Shown here: piece after piece, positions 7,708-16,584 of the stretch
Position numbering within the stretch: position 1 is the first letter of the stretch
Layout of the letters: each line of letters starts with the position of its first letter
Source of the DNA: DATFWC01 sp045801465
Lineage (GTDB): Bacteria > Pseudomonadota > Alphaproteobacteria > Rhizobiales > Xanthobacteraceae
Reading direction: 5' to 3'
Length of the DNA stretch: 64,000 nucleotides
NCBI GenBank assembly: GCA_045801465.1
Contig: JBJMSU010000172.1
Location: 1-64,000, forward strand
Position numbers and translations under genes: made by a program
The notes under the pieces: model-generated
Seen by the model: only the letters and a program-made list of their open reading frames with translations
Told to the model about the DNA's origin: nothing
The model's database searches: none

Positions 7708-8640
7708 GTGGACGCTTCGACCTTCGATCATTTCGGCGCCAGCCAGCTCACGCATCTGCAACAGCTCGAGGCGGAGAGCATCTACATCATTCGCGAGGCG
7801 GTGGCCGAGTGCAGCCATCCGGTCATGCTGTATTCGATCGGCAAGGATTCGGCCGTCCTCCTGCACCTTGCGCTCAAGGCGTTCGCTCCCGCCAAGCTGC
7901 CGTTCCCTCTGCTGCATATCGACACGACCTGGAAGTTTCGCGACATGATCGCCTTTCGCGACAGTCGCGCGCGCGAGCTCGGCTTCGACCTGATCGTCCA
8001 TATCAATCGCGAGGGCCTTGCCCGCGGCATCAATCCGATCACCCACGGCTCCGAGCTGCACACCGACGTAATGAAGACGCAGGCGCTGCGCCAAGCCCTC
8101 GACACCCACGGCTTCAATGCCGCATTCGGCGGGGCGCGGCGCGACGAGGAGAAATCTCGCGCCAAGGAGCGCGTGTTTTCGCTGCGCAACGCGCAGCACC
8201 GGTGGGATCCCAAGCGCCAGCGGCCGGAACCCTGGCGGCTCTACAACGGCCGTACGCGGCGGGGCGAAAGCGTGCGCGTCTTCCCGTTGTCGAACTGGAC
8301 CGAGCTCGACGTGTGGCTCTATATCCACCAGGAGCGCATCCCGGTCGTGCCGCTCTATTTTGCCGCGCCGCGTCCCGTGGTCGAGCGCGACGGCATGCTG
8401 ATCATGGTCGATGACGCGCGCCTGCCGCTTGCTCCCGGCGAGGCGCCGCAGATCAGGACCGTCCGTTTCCGCACGCTCGGCTGCTATCCCCTCACCGGCG
8501 CCATCGAAAGCCCGGCCACGAGCGTGCCGGAGATCGTGCGCGAGCTGATCGAAAGCCGGTTTTCCGAACGGCGCGGCCGCATCATCGACCACGATGGCGC
8601 GGCCTCGATGGAGCGCAAGAAGCAGGAGGGGTACTTCTGA
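7708..8640 (+). CDS. cysD: Sulfate adenylyltransferase subunit 2
   Basis: Catalytic subunit of ATP sulfurylase, which adenylates sulfate to APS with ATP. The 310-residue protein has the PP-loop MLYSIGKDSAVLLHLALKAF near the N-terminus, then LHIDTTWKFRDMIAFRD, GGARRDEEKSRAKER and RPVVERDGMLIMVDD, all strongly conserved in CysD. The frame is open from 7498, overlapping cysH, but homology begins at the GTG at 7708 (VDASTFDHFG), four bases after the cysH stop and just downstream of an AAAAGG ribosome site. The stop overlaps the cysN start by one base (TGATG). Confidence 0.95.
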   Translation: MDASTFDHFGASQLTHLQQLEAESIYIIREAVAECSHPVMLYSIGKDSAVLLHLALKAFAPAKLPFPLLHIDTTWKFRDMIAFRDSRARELGFDLIVHINREGLARGINPITHGSELHTDVMKTQALRQALDTHGFNAAFGGARRDEEKSRAKERVFSLRNAQHRWDPKRQRPEPWRLYNGRTRRGESVRVFPLSNWTELDVWLYIHQERIPVVPLYFAAPRPVVERDGMLIMVDDARLPLAPGEAPQIRTVRFRTLGCYPLTGAIESPATSVPEIVRELIESRFSERRGRIIDHDGAASMERKKQEGYF

Positions 8641-10226
8641 TGACGGTGAGGCCTGATCCGGGCGCATTCGCGCTCGAATCCTTCCTGGCTCGGCAGGAGC
8701 GCAAGTCCCTCCTGCGTTTCGTCGTGTGCGGCTCGGTCGATCACGGCAAATCGACGCTGATCGGCCGGCTGCTGTACGAGGCGAAGCTTCTGTTCGAGGA
8801 CCAGCTCGATGCGCTGGCGGCGAGCTCGCGCAGGGTCGGCGCCGAGGACGGCGAGCTCGATTTTTCCCTCCTGCTCGACGGGCTTGCCGCCGAGCGCGAG
8901 CAGAAGATCACCATCGACGTGGCTTACCGCTTCTTCACCACCGAGAAGCGCAAGTTCATCGTCGCCGACGCGCCCGGACACGAGCAGTACACGCGCAACA
9001 TGGCAACCGGCGCGTCGACCGCCGACCTCGCCTTGATCCTGGTGAACGCCGCCGCCGGGCTCACGGCGCAGACAAAGCGCCACAGCCTCATCGTGTCCAC
9101 GCTCGGCGTGCGCCGCCTGGTCGTCGCCGTCAACAAGATGGATCTGGTCGACTGGTCGCAGGCGGCCTTCGCCAAAGTCGAGGCGGATTTCCGCGCCTTG
9201 GCGGCCGACCTGCATTTCGCCGACATCGTATTCATCCCGGTCGCGGCGCGCAGCGGCGACAATGTGGTGAGCCGCTCGTCGCACATGGACTGGTATCGCG
9301 GCCCGACCCTGCTGGCGCACCTGGAACAGGTGGAGATCGCGCCGGCCGCCGATGGGCAGCGACCGTTCCGCATGCCGATCCAATGGGTCAACCGCCCGCA
9401 TGCCGAGTTCCGCGGCTATTGCGGTCTCGTCGCCGGCGGCGAGGTCTATGCCGGCATGCCGGTGCAGATTTGGCCGTCCGGCCGCATGGTGCACGTCGAA
9501 CGCATCATCACGGCCGGCGGCGAGGCGGATCTCGCTCTGGCGGGGGAATCCGTGACGCTGACCTTCGAGGAGGACGTGGACGCCTCGCGCGGCGATGTCC
9601 TGGCCGAGACCGGCGCCGCCCCGCAGGTGAGCGACCGGCTCGCCGCCCGCATGGTGTGGATGAGCGAGGAGCCGTTGGCGAGCGGCGGCTCCTACCTCCT
9701 GAAGGTCGGCACCTGCACCGCCAAGGCGATGATCGAGCCGGACGTGCAGGTCATCGATCTCGATTCGCGCGAAAGCCGGCCGAGCCGGCAGATTGCTCAT
9801 AACGAGATCGGTACGTGCGTATTGCAGCTCGACCGTGTCGTCTGTGTCGACCGTTATGGTGACAACCAGGCGACCGGCAGCTTCATTCTGCTGGACCCCG
9901 AATCCTACGACACGATTGCGATCGGAACCATCGAAGCCGCTCAGGGCAGGCGCGAGACGGGCCGCGCCGCGCACCCGGCCATGGTCCCGGTTCACCCCAC
10001 CGTCAGGACCCTGCTCGCGCGCGCAAGCGAATCCCGCCTGCGTTCGGCCACCAAGGCGTTGACCTGGCGCCTGATCGCCAGCGTGACCGCGTTCGCGGTT
10101 GCCTTGATGCTGACCGGCAGCATCGGTATTGCCGGTTCGGTCGCCCTTGTGGATATCGTCGGCCGGACGATTCTTTATTACGTCCACGAGAGGCTGTGGT
10201 CGAAGGTTGCCTGGGGCACCCGCTGA
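8640..10226 (+). CDS. cysN: Sulfate adenylyltransferase subunit 1 (GTPase) fused to a C-terminal DUF2061 domain
   Basis: The regulatory GTPase subunit of ATP sulfurylase; GTP hydrolysis drives APS synthesis by CysD. The elongation-factor-like G domain shows G1 GSVDHGKSTL (31-40), G3 DAPGHEQYTRNM and G4 NKMDLVD, followed by beta-barrel domains up to about residue 460. In many relatives CysN continues into an APS kinase (CysC). Here the last 60 residues instead read TKALTWRLIASVTAF, two hydrophobic helices, and ILYYVHERLWSKVAWG, the signature of DUF2061, a small predicted membrane domain. No kinase P-loop is present. The fusion could tether the sulfurylase at the inner membrane beside the sulfate transporter encoded next. 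Confidence 0.93.
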   Translation: MTVRPDPGAFALESFLARQERKSLLRFVVCGSVDHGKSTLIGRLLYEAKLLFEDQLDALAASSRRVGAEDGELDFSLLLDGLAAEREQKITIDVAYRFFTTEKRKFIVADAPGHEQYTRNMATGASTADLALILVNAAAGLTAQTKRHSLIVSTLGVRRLVVAVNKMDLVDWSQAAFAKVEADFRALAADLHFADIVFIPVAARSGDNVVSRSSHMDWYRGPTLLAHLEQVEIAPAADGQRPFRMPIQWVNRPHAEFRGYCGLVAGGEVYAGMPVQIWPSGRMVHVERIITAGGEADLALAGESVTLTFEEDVDASRGDVLAETGAAPQVSDRLAARMVWMSEEPLASGGSYLLKVGTCTAKAMIEPDVQVIDLDSRESRPSRQIAHNEIGTCVLQLDRVVCVDRYGDNQATGSFILLDPESYDTIAIGTIEAAQGRRETGRAAHPAMVPVHPTVRTLLARASESRLRSATKALTWRLIASVTAFAVALMLTGSIGIAGSVALVDIVGRTILYYVHERLWSKVAWGTR

Positions 10227-10264
10227 TCGGGCCACACGAAGCTGCCATAGTTTGGCCCTCCTGT

Positions 10265-11320
10265 ATGCTCGTTGCGTTGTCGCCGTGGCGCGCAAGAACA
10301 CGGGTGCTGCTTGTGAAATACCATCGGGCGACATTGCCGGGCATTGCGGTCTTCCTGCTGCTGCTCGTTGGCGCGGCGCACGCCGAAACGACGCTGCTCA
10401 ACGCGTCCTATGACCCGACGCGGCGGTTCTATTCCACCGTCAATCAGGTGTTTGCGGCGCACTGGATGGCGCAACGCGGCGAGAAGGTGACCATCTATCA
10501 GTCGCATACCGGCTCGGGCGCCCAGGCGCGCTCGGTGAGCTTCGGTCTGCAAGCCGACGTCGTGACGCTGGCGCTCGCCTACGACATCGACTCCATCGCC
10601 GAGCGTGCCGGCGTGTTGCCGAAGGACTGGCAAAAGCGGTTGCCCGACAACAGCGCGCCGTACACGTCGACGATCGTATTTCTCGTGCGCAAGGGCAATC
10701 CGAAGCAGATTCGCGACTGGTCCGACCTGACGAAGGACGGCGTGAGCATCGTCACGCCGAACCCCAAGACCTCGGGCGGCGCGCGTTGGAACTATCTCGC
10801 CGCATGGGGCTATGCCTTGCGCACCTTCGGCAATGACGAGAGCAAGGCCAAGGACTTCATCGCCCGGCTGTTCAGGAACGCCCCCGTGCTCGACACTGGC
10901 GCGCGCGGCGCCACCATCACGTTCACGCGCCGCGACATCGGCGATGTGCTCATCGCCTGGGAGAACGAAGCGTTGTTCGTGGCCAACGAGATCAGCCCCG
11001 GTGCGTTCGAGGTGATCGTGCCCTCCATCAGCATTCTGGCCGAACCGCCGGTCGCCGTGGTCGACAAGGTGGTCGACCGGCGGAGAACGCGCGAAGCGGC
11101 CGAGGCCTACCTGAAGTTTCTCTACTCGACGGAGGGTCAGGACCTCGCCGGCCGCTTCTACTTCCGCCCGCGCGACGCGCAGGCGATGGAAAAATTTCGC
11201 GACCGCTTTACCCGCCTCGATCTGATGACCATCGACCAGTTCGGCGGCTGGGCTGCGGCCCACAAGGCGCACTTTGCCGACGACGGCATTTTCGACCAGA
11301 TCTACCGGCCCGGGAGCTAG
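10265..11320 (+). CDS. Sulfate ABC transporter periplasmic binding protein
   Basis: Receptor that binds sulfate (or thiosulfate) and delivers it to CysTWA. The mature part starts with TTLLNASYDPTRRFY and contains the oxyanion-binding motifs QSHTGSGAQARSV, LALAYDID and TPNPKTSGGARWN, which are diagnostic of Sbp/CysP proteins. A hydrophobic signal segment (LPGIAVFLLLLVGAAHA) precedes it. ATG 10265 gives 351 residues; a GTG at 10313 would give a shorter and more typical signal peptide, so the exact start is uncertain. It sits 38 bases after cysN and 9 bases before cysT. Confidence 0.93.
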   Translation: MLVALSPWRARTRVLLVKYHRATLPGIAVFLLLLVGAAHAETTLLNASYDPTRRFYSTVNQVFAAHWMAQRGEKVTIYQSHTGSGAQARSVSFGLQADVVTLALAYDIDSIAERAGVLPKDWQKRLPDNSAPYTSTIVFLVRKGNPKQIRDWSDLTKDGVSIVTPNPKTSGGARWNYLAAWGYALRTFGNDESKAKDFIARLFRNAPVLDTGARGATITFTRRDIGDVLIAWENEALFVANEISPGAFEVIVPSISILAEPPVAVVDKVVDRRRTREAAEAYLKFLYSTEGQDLAGRFYFRPRDAQAMEKFRDRFTRLDLMTIDQFGGWAAAHKAHFADDGIFDQIYRPGS

Positions 11321-11329
11321 GCGAAATCC

Positions 11330-12169
11330 ATGGTCGCGGTGCGGTCGTTGCGGCAACAAACCGTGATCCCGGGCTTTGGGCTGACGCTCGGGATCACGCT
11401 CTCCTATTTGGGCTTGATCGTCCTCCTTCCCCTCTGCGTCATGTTCTTCCGGGCAGCGGATGCGGGCTGGGTCAAGTTCTGGGCCGAGCTGTCGTCTTCC
11501 CGCACGCTTGCCGCCTTTCGCGTCAGCTTCGGCATCGCGTGCCTGGCGGCCTTCATCAATGCGATATTCGGTTCAATCGTTGCCTGGGTTCTCGTTCGCT
11601 ACGAGTTCCCGGGCCGGCGGGTTGTCGATTCGCTGATCGATCTGCCGTTTGCGCTGCCGACCGCGGTGGCCGGGATCGCCCTTACCAGCCTCTATTCCGC
11701 CCATGGCTGGCTCGGGCAGCCCCTGGCCGCCATCGGCGTGAAAGCGGTCTTTACGCCCGTGGGCATTCTCATCGCGCTCGTCTTCGTCGGGCTTCCCTTC
11801 GTGGTGCGCACGGTCGAGCCGGTGCTCCTGGATTTCGACCGCGAACTGGAGGAATCGGCCGCCATGCTCGGCGCTTCGCGCATGAGCATTCTCTGGCGCG
11901 TGGTGTTTCCGCCGGTCCTGCCGGCGGTGATGACCGGCTTCACGCTGGCCTTCGCCCGTGCGGTCGGCGAGTACGGGTCGGTGATTTTCATTGCCGGCAA
12001 CGTGCCCGGCTATTCGGAAATCGTGCCGCTGCTCATCGTCATCAAGCTCGAGCAGTTCGATTATGCCGGCGCGACGGTGATCGCCACGCTGATGCTCGTG
12101 GCCTCATTCATTCTGCTGCTGACCGTCAATCTGCTGCAGGCGTGGACCCGGAGCCGGCAAGGTGGTTGA
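11330..12169 (+). CDS. cysT: Sulfate ABC transporter permease CysT (CysU)
   Basis: One of the two inner-membrane subunits of the sulfate importer. The 279 residues form about six transmembrane helices with the hallmark LIDLPFALPTAVAGIAL segment and the EAA cytoplasmic loop (EESAAMLGASRMSILWRVVFP), which docks on the ATPase. It ends VNLLQAWTRSR. The last 8 bases overlap cysW, indicating coupled translation and a heterodimer. Confidence 0.95.
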   Translation: MVAVRSLRQQTVIPGFGLTLGITLSYLGLIVLLPLCVMFFRAADAGWVKFWAELSSSRTLAAFRVSFGIACLAAFINAIFGSIVAWVLVRYEFPGRRVVDSLIDLPFALPTAVAGIALTSLYSAHGWLGQPLAAIGVKAVFTPVGILIALVFVGLPFVVRTVEPVLLDFDRELEESAAMLGASRMSILWRVVFPPVLPAVMTGFTLAFARAVGEYGSVIFIAGNVPGYSEIVPLLIVIKLEQFDYAGATVIATLMLVASFILLLTVNLLQAWTRSRQGG

Positions 12170-13055
12170 TCTCGCCGCCGATGCCGCCACGCGCGACCCT
12201 GCGCCGAGGGTCGGCTCGCCCTTGCCGCTGACGGAGTCGTTTGCGGCGCGTGCGGCGCTGATCGGCGTCGCGCTGTTCTTTCTCGTCGTCTTCCTCATCC
12301 TGCCGCTGGTCGTCGTCTTTGCCGAGGCGTTCCGGCGAGGCGTCGCAGCCTATGTCGCAGCGCTGGTCGAGCCGGCGGCGCTCGCCGCCATCCGGCTGAC
12401 GCTGCTGACCGCGCTCATCGTGGTCCCGCTCAACGCCGCCTTCGGCATCGCCGCCGCATGGGCGATCACCAAGTTCGAATTCCCCGCCAAGAATCTGCTC
12501 ATCACCCTGATCGATTTGCCCTTCTCGGTGTCGCCGGTGATCGGCGGCATGGTCTTCGTGCTGCTGTTCGGATTGCAGGGGCTGCTCGGTTCGTGGCTCG
12601 ATGCCCACGGGATCACGATCGTGTTCGCCGTTCCGGGCATCATCATTGCGACCCTGTTCGTCACGCTGCCGTTCGTCGCGCGCGAGCTCATTCCGCTGAT
12701 GCAGAAGCAGGGGACCCAGCAGGAGGAAGCCGCCTTGATGCTCGGCGCCAACGGCTGGCAGACGCTCTTGCGGGTGACATTGCCCAACATCAAATGGGGT
12801 CTGCTGTACGGCATTCTCCTGTGCAACGGCCGCGCGATGGGAGAATTCGGTGCGGTTGCGGTCGTATCCGGGCACATCATCGGGCTCACCAACACTATGC
12901 CGCTGCACGTCGAGGTGCTCTACAACGACTATGCCTTCGCGGCGGCCTTCGCCGTCGCCTCCCTCTTGACGCTGATGGCGCTCGCCACGCTGGTGCTCAA
13001 GATCTGGCTCGAATGGCGCGCCGGGCCGCGCTTGGCGCGGACACGGCTGCATTGA
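12162..13055 (+). CDS. cysW: Sulfate ABC transporter permease CysW
   Basis: The second membrane subunit of the sulfate importer, 297 residues with about six helices. Family marks include NAAFGIAAAWAITKFEFPAK, the LIDLPFSVSPVIGGMVFVLL segment, and the EAA loop EEAALMLGANGWQTLLRVTLP. CysW is separated from CysT by its GRAMGEFGAVAVVSGHI stretch and its alanine-rich, charged N-terminal tail. Translation starts at GTG 12162 inside the end of cysT. Confidence 0.95.
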   Translation: MVDLAADAATRDPAPRVGSPLPLTESFAARAALIGVALFFLVVFLILPLVVVFAEAFRRGVAAYVAALVEPAALAAIRLTLLTALIVVPLNAAFGIAAAWAITKFEFPAKNLLITLIDLPFSVSPVIGGMVFVLLFGLQGLLGSWLDAHGITIVFAVPGIIIATLFVTLPFVARELIPLMQKQGTQQEEAALMLGANGWQTLLRVTLPNIKWGLLYGILLCNGRAMGEFGAVAVVSGHIIGLTNTMPLHVEVLYNDYAFAAAFAVASLLTLMALATLVLKIWLEWRAGPRLARTRLH

Positions 13056-13065
13056 GGAGAGATCG

Positions 13066-14205
13066 GTGCGGATCGAAGTCAAGGACCTGACCAAGCGCTT
13101 GCAGTCGACGCTCGTGCTTGACCGCATCAGTCTCGAGATCCGCGAGCGCGAGTTCCTCGGCCTGCTCGGCCCTTCCGGTTCCGGCAAGACGACGCTGCTG
13201 CGCATTCTCGCCGGCCTCGAGTTTCCCGATTCCGGCCATGTGCTTATCGACGAGCGCGACGCGCTCAAGCTCGGTTTCGAGGAGCGGCAGATCGGGTTCG
13301 TGTTCCAGCACTATGCGCTGTTCAATCACATGAGCGTTTTCGAGAACATCGCGTTTGGGCTGAAGGTGCGGTCCCGTCGCACCCGGCCATCGCGGCAGGA
13401 GATCGACAAGCGCGTCATGGAGCTGCTCCGGCTGGTCCAGCTCAGAGAATTGGAGGGACGCTTCCCGGGCCAATTGTCGGGCGGCCAGCGCCAGCGCGTT
13501 GCGCTCGCGCGCGCGCTCGCCATCGACCCCAAGGTGTTGTTGCTGGACGAGCCGTTCGGCGCGCTCGACGCCAAGGTGCGGGTGGAACTGCGCCGCTCGC
13601 TGCGCGACATCCACGACGCGACCGGCCTCACCACGGTCTTCGTCACCCATGACCAGGAGGAGGCGCTCGATCTCGCCGATCGCGTCGCCGTGGTCAATCG
13701 CGGTTGCATCGAGCAGATCGGCACCCCGACCGAAATCTACGAGGAGCCGCAGACGCCCTTCGTGTTCGACTTCCTCGGACGGACGAATGCCTTCAACTGC
13801 ACGATCGAGAACGGCCACGTCCGGCTCGGCGACAAGATGCTCGCCGTCGAGCCGGGTACGCCGGACGGTCCGGCCGAGGCTTTCGTGCGCCCGCACGACA
13901 TCGTGCTGGCGCGCGCCGCAAACCCGGAGCGATCGGACGATGCGATGCTGCCAGGCACGGCGGTCGTCCGTTTCATTTCCGCGCTCGGCCAGCGCGCCTT
14001 GGTGGAGCTCCTTTATGAACGCAAGCTCATCGAGGCGGAGTCGAGCCGCGAGAAGCTCGCCGAGCTCGGACTGCAGATCGGCGATCGCTGCAGCATCAGC
14101 CTGCGGCTGCCGCGCTTCTATTCCAAGGTCGAGACGGAGACCGGCGCCGCCGAACGCGCGCAGCGGCCGCGTCTGCGCGTGCGGCGAAGGCCGCGGGCGG
14201 CGTGA
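13066..14205 (+). CDS. cysA: Sulfate/thiosulfate ABC transporter ATP-binding protein
   Basis: ATPase that powers the CysTW importer. The 379 residues include Walker A GPSGSGKT (35-42), the Q-loop FQHYALFNHMSVFENIAFG, signature LSGGQRQRVALARAL, Walker B VLLLDEPFGALD and the H-loop VFVTHDQEEAL, then a C-terminal TOBE-like domain with FVRPHDIVLAR. A GAGGAGA ribosome site precedes the GTG start. It is the last gene of the run cysH-cysA, whose intergenic gaps are all under 40 bases, so the whole set is likely one transcript. The convergent caspase-like gene ends 13 bases downstream. Confidence 0.95.
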   Translation: MRIEVKDLTKRLQSTLVLDRISLEIREREFLGLLGPSGSGKTTLLRILAGLEFPDSGHVLIDERDALKLGFEERQIGFVFQHYALFNHMSVFENIAFGLKVRSRRTRPSRQEIDKRVMELLRLVQLRELEGRFPGQLSGGQRQRVALARALAIDPKVLLLDEPFGALDAKVRVELRRSLRDIHDATGLTTVFVTHDQEEALDLADRVAVVNRGCIEQIGTPTEIYEEPQTPFVFDFLGRTNAFNCTIENGHVRLGDKMLAVEPGTPDGPAEAFVRPHDIVLARAANPERSDDAMLPGTAVVRFISALGQRALVELLYERKLIEAESSREKLAELGLQIGDRCSISLRLPRFYSKVETETGAAERAQRPRLRVRRRPRAA

Positions 14206-14218
14206 GCGCGAGGTTTAA

Positions 14219-16168
14219 TTAGAACCCGACACCAACACCCTTGGGAGGCGCCGGGGTGGCCCCTTCGGAGTGCGCCGCCATCAGGGAGCGCGTCGTCTTG
14301 GGCGGGGAGGCCTGCTTGGCGTCTACGTGGCTTTCGCGCTTGCCGGATTTGCTGTCCGATTTCACGTCGGCCTTGCAGCGGTCCGGACGCTGGCCCTGCG
14401 AGCAGGCGAGGGCGCAGAGCCGCTCGTTCTCCACTTTCAGCTCGACCAGCAGTTTCTCCACCGCCTTGACGTCCTCGGCCGGTCGGCCTTTTTCCGCCAG
14501 GTACTGCCTGATGGCCTGGGCGATGGCGTCGGCGACCGTCGGGTCCTTGTATTCCGCGAAGCAGCCGAGCCGCCGCAGCTCGGCGATGGCCGATAACACC
14601 GGGTCGAGCGCATTCGCCGGCTGTTGCTGAGGCTTCGATGGCTGCTGCGGCGCCACATGCCCCATCTGCTGGGGCGGCACGGATCGCTGCCCCAGGTCGG
14701 CACCAGGCCCGCCGAGTAGCGTGGTCACTTCCGCACGGATGCGGTCGCACGCTGTATTCCGCTCCAGGCGCTTCAGGTCTTCCCGCGCCCAGCCCTGGGT
14801 CGCGTAAGGACGCAGCAAATTCAGTTTCTGCTCGTCGCGGCCGCAGTTTTCGTCCGGCCGGTTGCGAGCCTCGTCGGCCGGCCTGGGCACACGTGCTTGC
14901 TCCTCGGCGCGCTTGCGCGCGGCTTCCCCTTCGAGACGCCGGGCTTCCTCCGCACGCCGCGCAGCTTCCTGCTCGGCCCGCGCCTTCTCGTCGCGCTCCT
15001 GGGCGGCGCGATCGAGGGCGTCCAACCGGCTCTTCGCCGTTTCTGCCAACGGCGAAGAGGGATATTTCGCGATGAAGTCCCGCAGCTTGGCGCGATCACC
15101 GGTCTCCCGGATCAGATCCCAATCTATTCTGTCCCTGCTCGGCAGGTTTGGCTTCGGCGGAGGCGTCAGCTCGATCGGGGCGAGGCCCGCGTGCGAGTTG
15201 CCGGTGTCGACCACGGTTGCCTTGCCCCCGCCCTGCGTCAGCTTGGCGAGCTGCGCCCGGGCAAGCTCGGCGTAGAGGCCTTCCTTGTGGCTGGCGAGGA
15301 AGGCTTCCCAGGCCTTTCTGGTGCCGATCCGCTCCACCAGCTCGTAGTCGCCTTTGATATCGCTCAACGGTTCGGACGCCGCCTGGACCGGGGCCGGAAC
15401 GAGCGAAATCGACTCGCCGCCGAGCGAACCATAGACGAACGGTTCCTGCTTGTTCGCCGTGCTCTTAAGCACCTCGTCGCGCACCCGCCCCAATGCCAGC
15501 CGAACATCCAGTCCCGGCACGGCCAGATGCTTCAGGAGCGCCGACGTGAACGGGCTGTTCTCGCCGGCGCCGTCCTGGGCGATTTGCCCGCCCTTCGCCG
15601 CATAGGCGACCAGGGTGTTGTTTTCCGGCTCGACCCGCGCGAGCCCTCTGCCGAGCGACCGCGTTGCCTTGGACACCTTCATGCGATTGAGGAAGGGATT
15701 CTCCCGGCAGGAATCGAGAAGGACCAAGCGCAACCGCTTGGCCGGTTGCAGCGACATCATGATGCGATCGAGCGAGACGGTCTCATCCTGCACGTCGTTC
15801 TCGGTCGCGAGCCGCGCGTCGACGGGGATCATGTAGTTCATGTCCCCCACCTGGATGCCATGACCGGCGTAGTACATCACCGCAATCTCGGCATCCTGGG
15901 CCGCGTCGAGGAACTCGCGCAATGCGCGCTTGAACTCCAGAACGCCGAGATCCCGCCGCATCGTCACCGAATCGAATCCGGCGTTCTTGAACATCTGTGC
16001 GATCGCGGCGGCATCGTTGATCGGGTTGGCCAGTCTTGCGACGCTCTGATAGGTGCTGTTGCCGATGACGAGGGCGACCCGCTTCTGCGCCAAAGCCGCG
16101 CCGGCCGAAAGCGGCAGCACGAACAGCGCCGCCACGACAGCAATCAGAACTGAGAACTTCGTCGGCAT
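14219..16168 (-). CDS. Exported caspase-family (metacaspase/orthocaspase-like) protein
   Basis: A 649-residue protein beginning with a signal peptide (MPTKFSVLIAVVAALFVL, cleavage near AALAQ). Residues 30-250 are a caspase p20-like peptidase fold: KRVALVIGNSTYQ, the catalytic His103 in YYAGHG and catalytic Cys154 in LLDSCRENP. Bacterial orthocaspases cleave after basic residues; targets here are unknown. The rest is an AERAR-rich coiled-coil segment (about 400-470) and a C-terminal tail ending in PAPPKGVGVGF with four scattered cysteines before it. The open frame extends 32 codons upstream, but ATG 16168 directly precedes the signal peptide. It is separated from the related cluster to its right by 416 bases. 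Confidence 0.85.
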   Translation of the reverse strand: MPTKFSVLIAVVAALFVLPLSAGAALAQKRVALVIGNSTYQSVARLANPINDAAAIAQMFKNAGFDSVTMRRDLGVLEFKRALREFLDAAQDAEIAVMYYAGHGIQVGDMNYMIPVDARLATENDVQDETVSLDRIMMSLQPAKRLRLVLLDSCRENPFLNRMKVSKATRSLGRGLARVEPENNTLVAYAAKGGQIAQDGAGENSPFTSALLKHLAVPGLDVRLALGRVRDEVLKSTANKQEPFVYGSLGGESISLVPAPVQAASEPLSDIKGDYELVERIGTRKAWEAFLASHKEGLYAELARAQLAKLTQGGGKATVVDTGNSHAGLAPIELTPPPKPNLPSRDRIDWDLIRETGDRAKLRDFIAKYPSSPLAETAKSRLDALDRAAQERDEKARAEQEAARRAEEARRLEGEAARKRAEEQARVPRPADEARNRPDENCGRDEQKLNLLRPYATQGWAREDLKRLERNTACDRIRAEVTTLLGGPGADLGQRSVPPQQMGHVAPQQPSKPQQQPANALDPVLSAIAELRRLGCFAEYKDPTVADAIAQAIRQYLAEKGRPAEDVKAVEKLLVELKVENERLCALACSQGQRPDRCKADVKSDSKSGKRESHVDAKQASPPKTTRSLMAAHSEGATPAPPKGVGVGF

Positions 16169-16584
16169 TCCAGGCTTCCGGTGACGCGGAACTCGTCTAT
16201 GGGTCGAGCACGCGCGCACGAGGTTCAACCCGACCATGAAGCAAAATTTGCAGCGTCTGCACATGGATGGGCCAAATCCGTCCGCACCAGGGAATTAATG
16301 ACATCTAACACTCGAACGCAATCGGTCTCTGTGCTGCAGGTCACACGGCCGAATGGGGAAATTGGTTTGTCGATAACGCCGGGTAGCGTGATCGCCGATA
16401 GCCTGCCGCTATCATTGCTGCCGCCCCGTGGCACTCGCCCGGTATTGACCGCCGTATCGAAATGGAGGCCGCGGCAGCAGCGGGCCGGCCCGGCCTCGAA
16501 GGTCAGGAACTGGTGAATTCAACAAGTTGATAACGTTAATATGCATCCCTCACTTTAAGGTCATCCATTTGGCCGCCTGCGACG
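16169..16584. promoter_or_regulatory. Intergenic region upstream of the caspase-like gene, with ATAG-N7-CTAT palindrome
   Basis: No plausible gene is seen here; a 111-codon rightward frame shows no family features. At 16395-16413 lies CCGATAGCCTGCCGCTATC, an inverted repeat GATAG-N7-CTATC. Sixteen of its nineteen bases match the element at 20134-20152. It is about 230 bases upstream of the caspase-like start and is a candidate regulator site. The right part (16520-16560) is AT-rich. Confidence 0.4.

Noticed and set aside
8484..10334. Leftward open frame of 616 codons opposite cysD-cysN
   Set aside because: Antisense shadow of well-identified CysD and CysN with low-complexity composition and no domain.
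16181..16516. Rightward 111-codon frame upstream of the caspase-like gene
   Set aside because: No ribosome site, no recognisable fold or motif, and it overlaps the likely promoter region.
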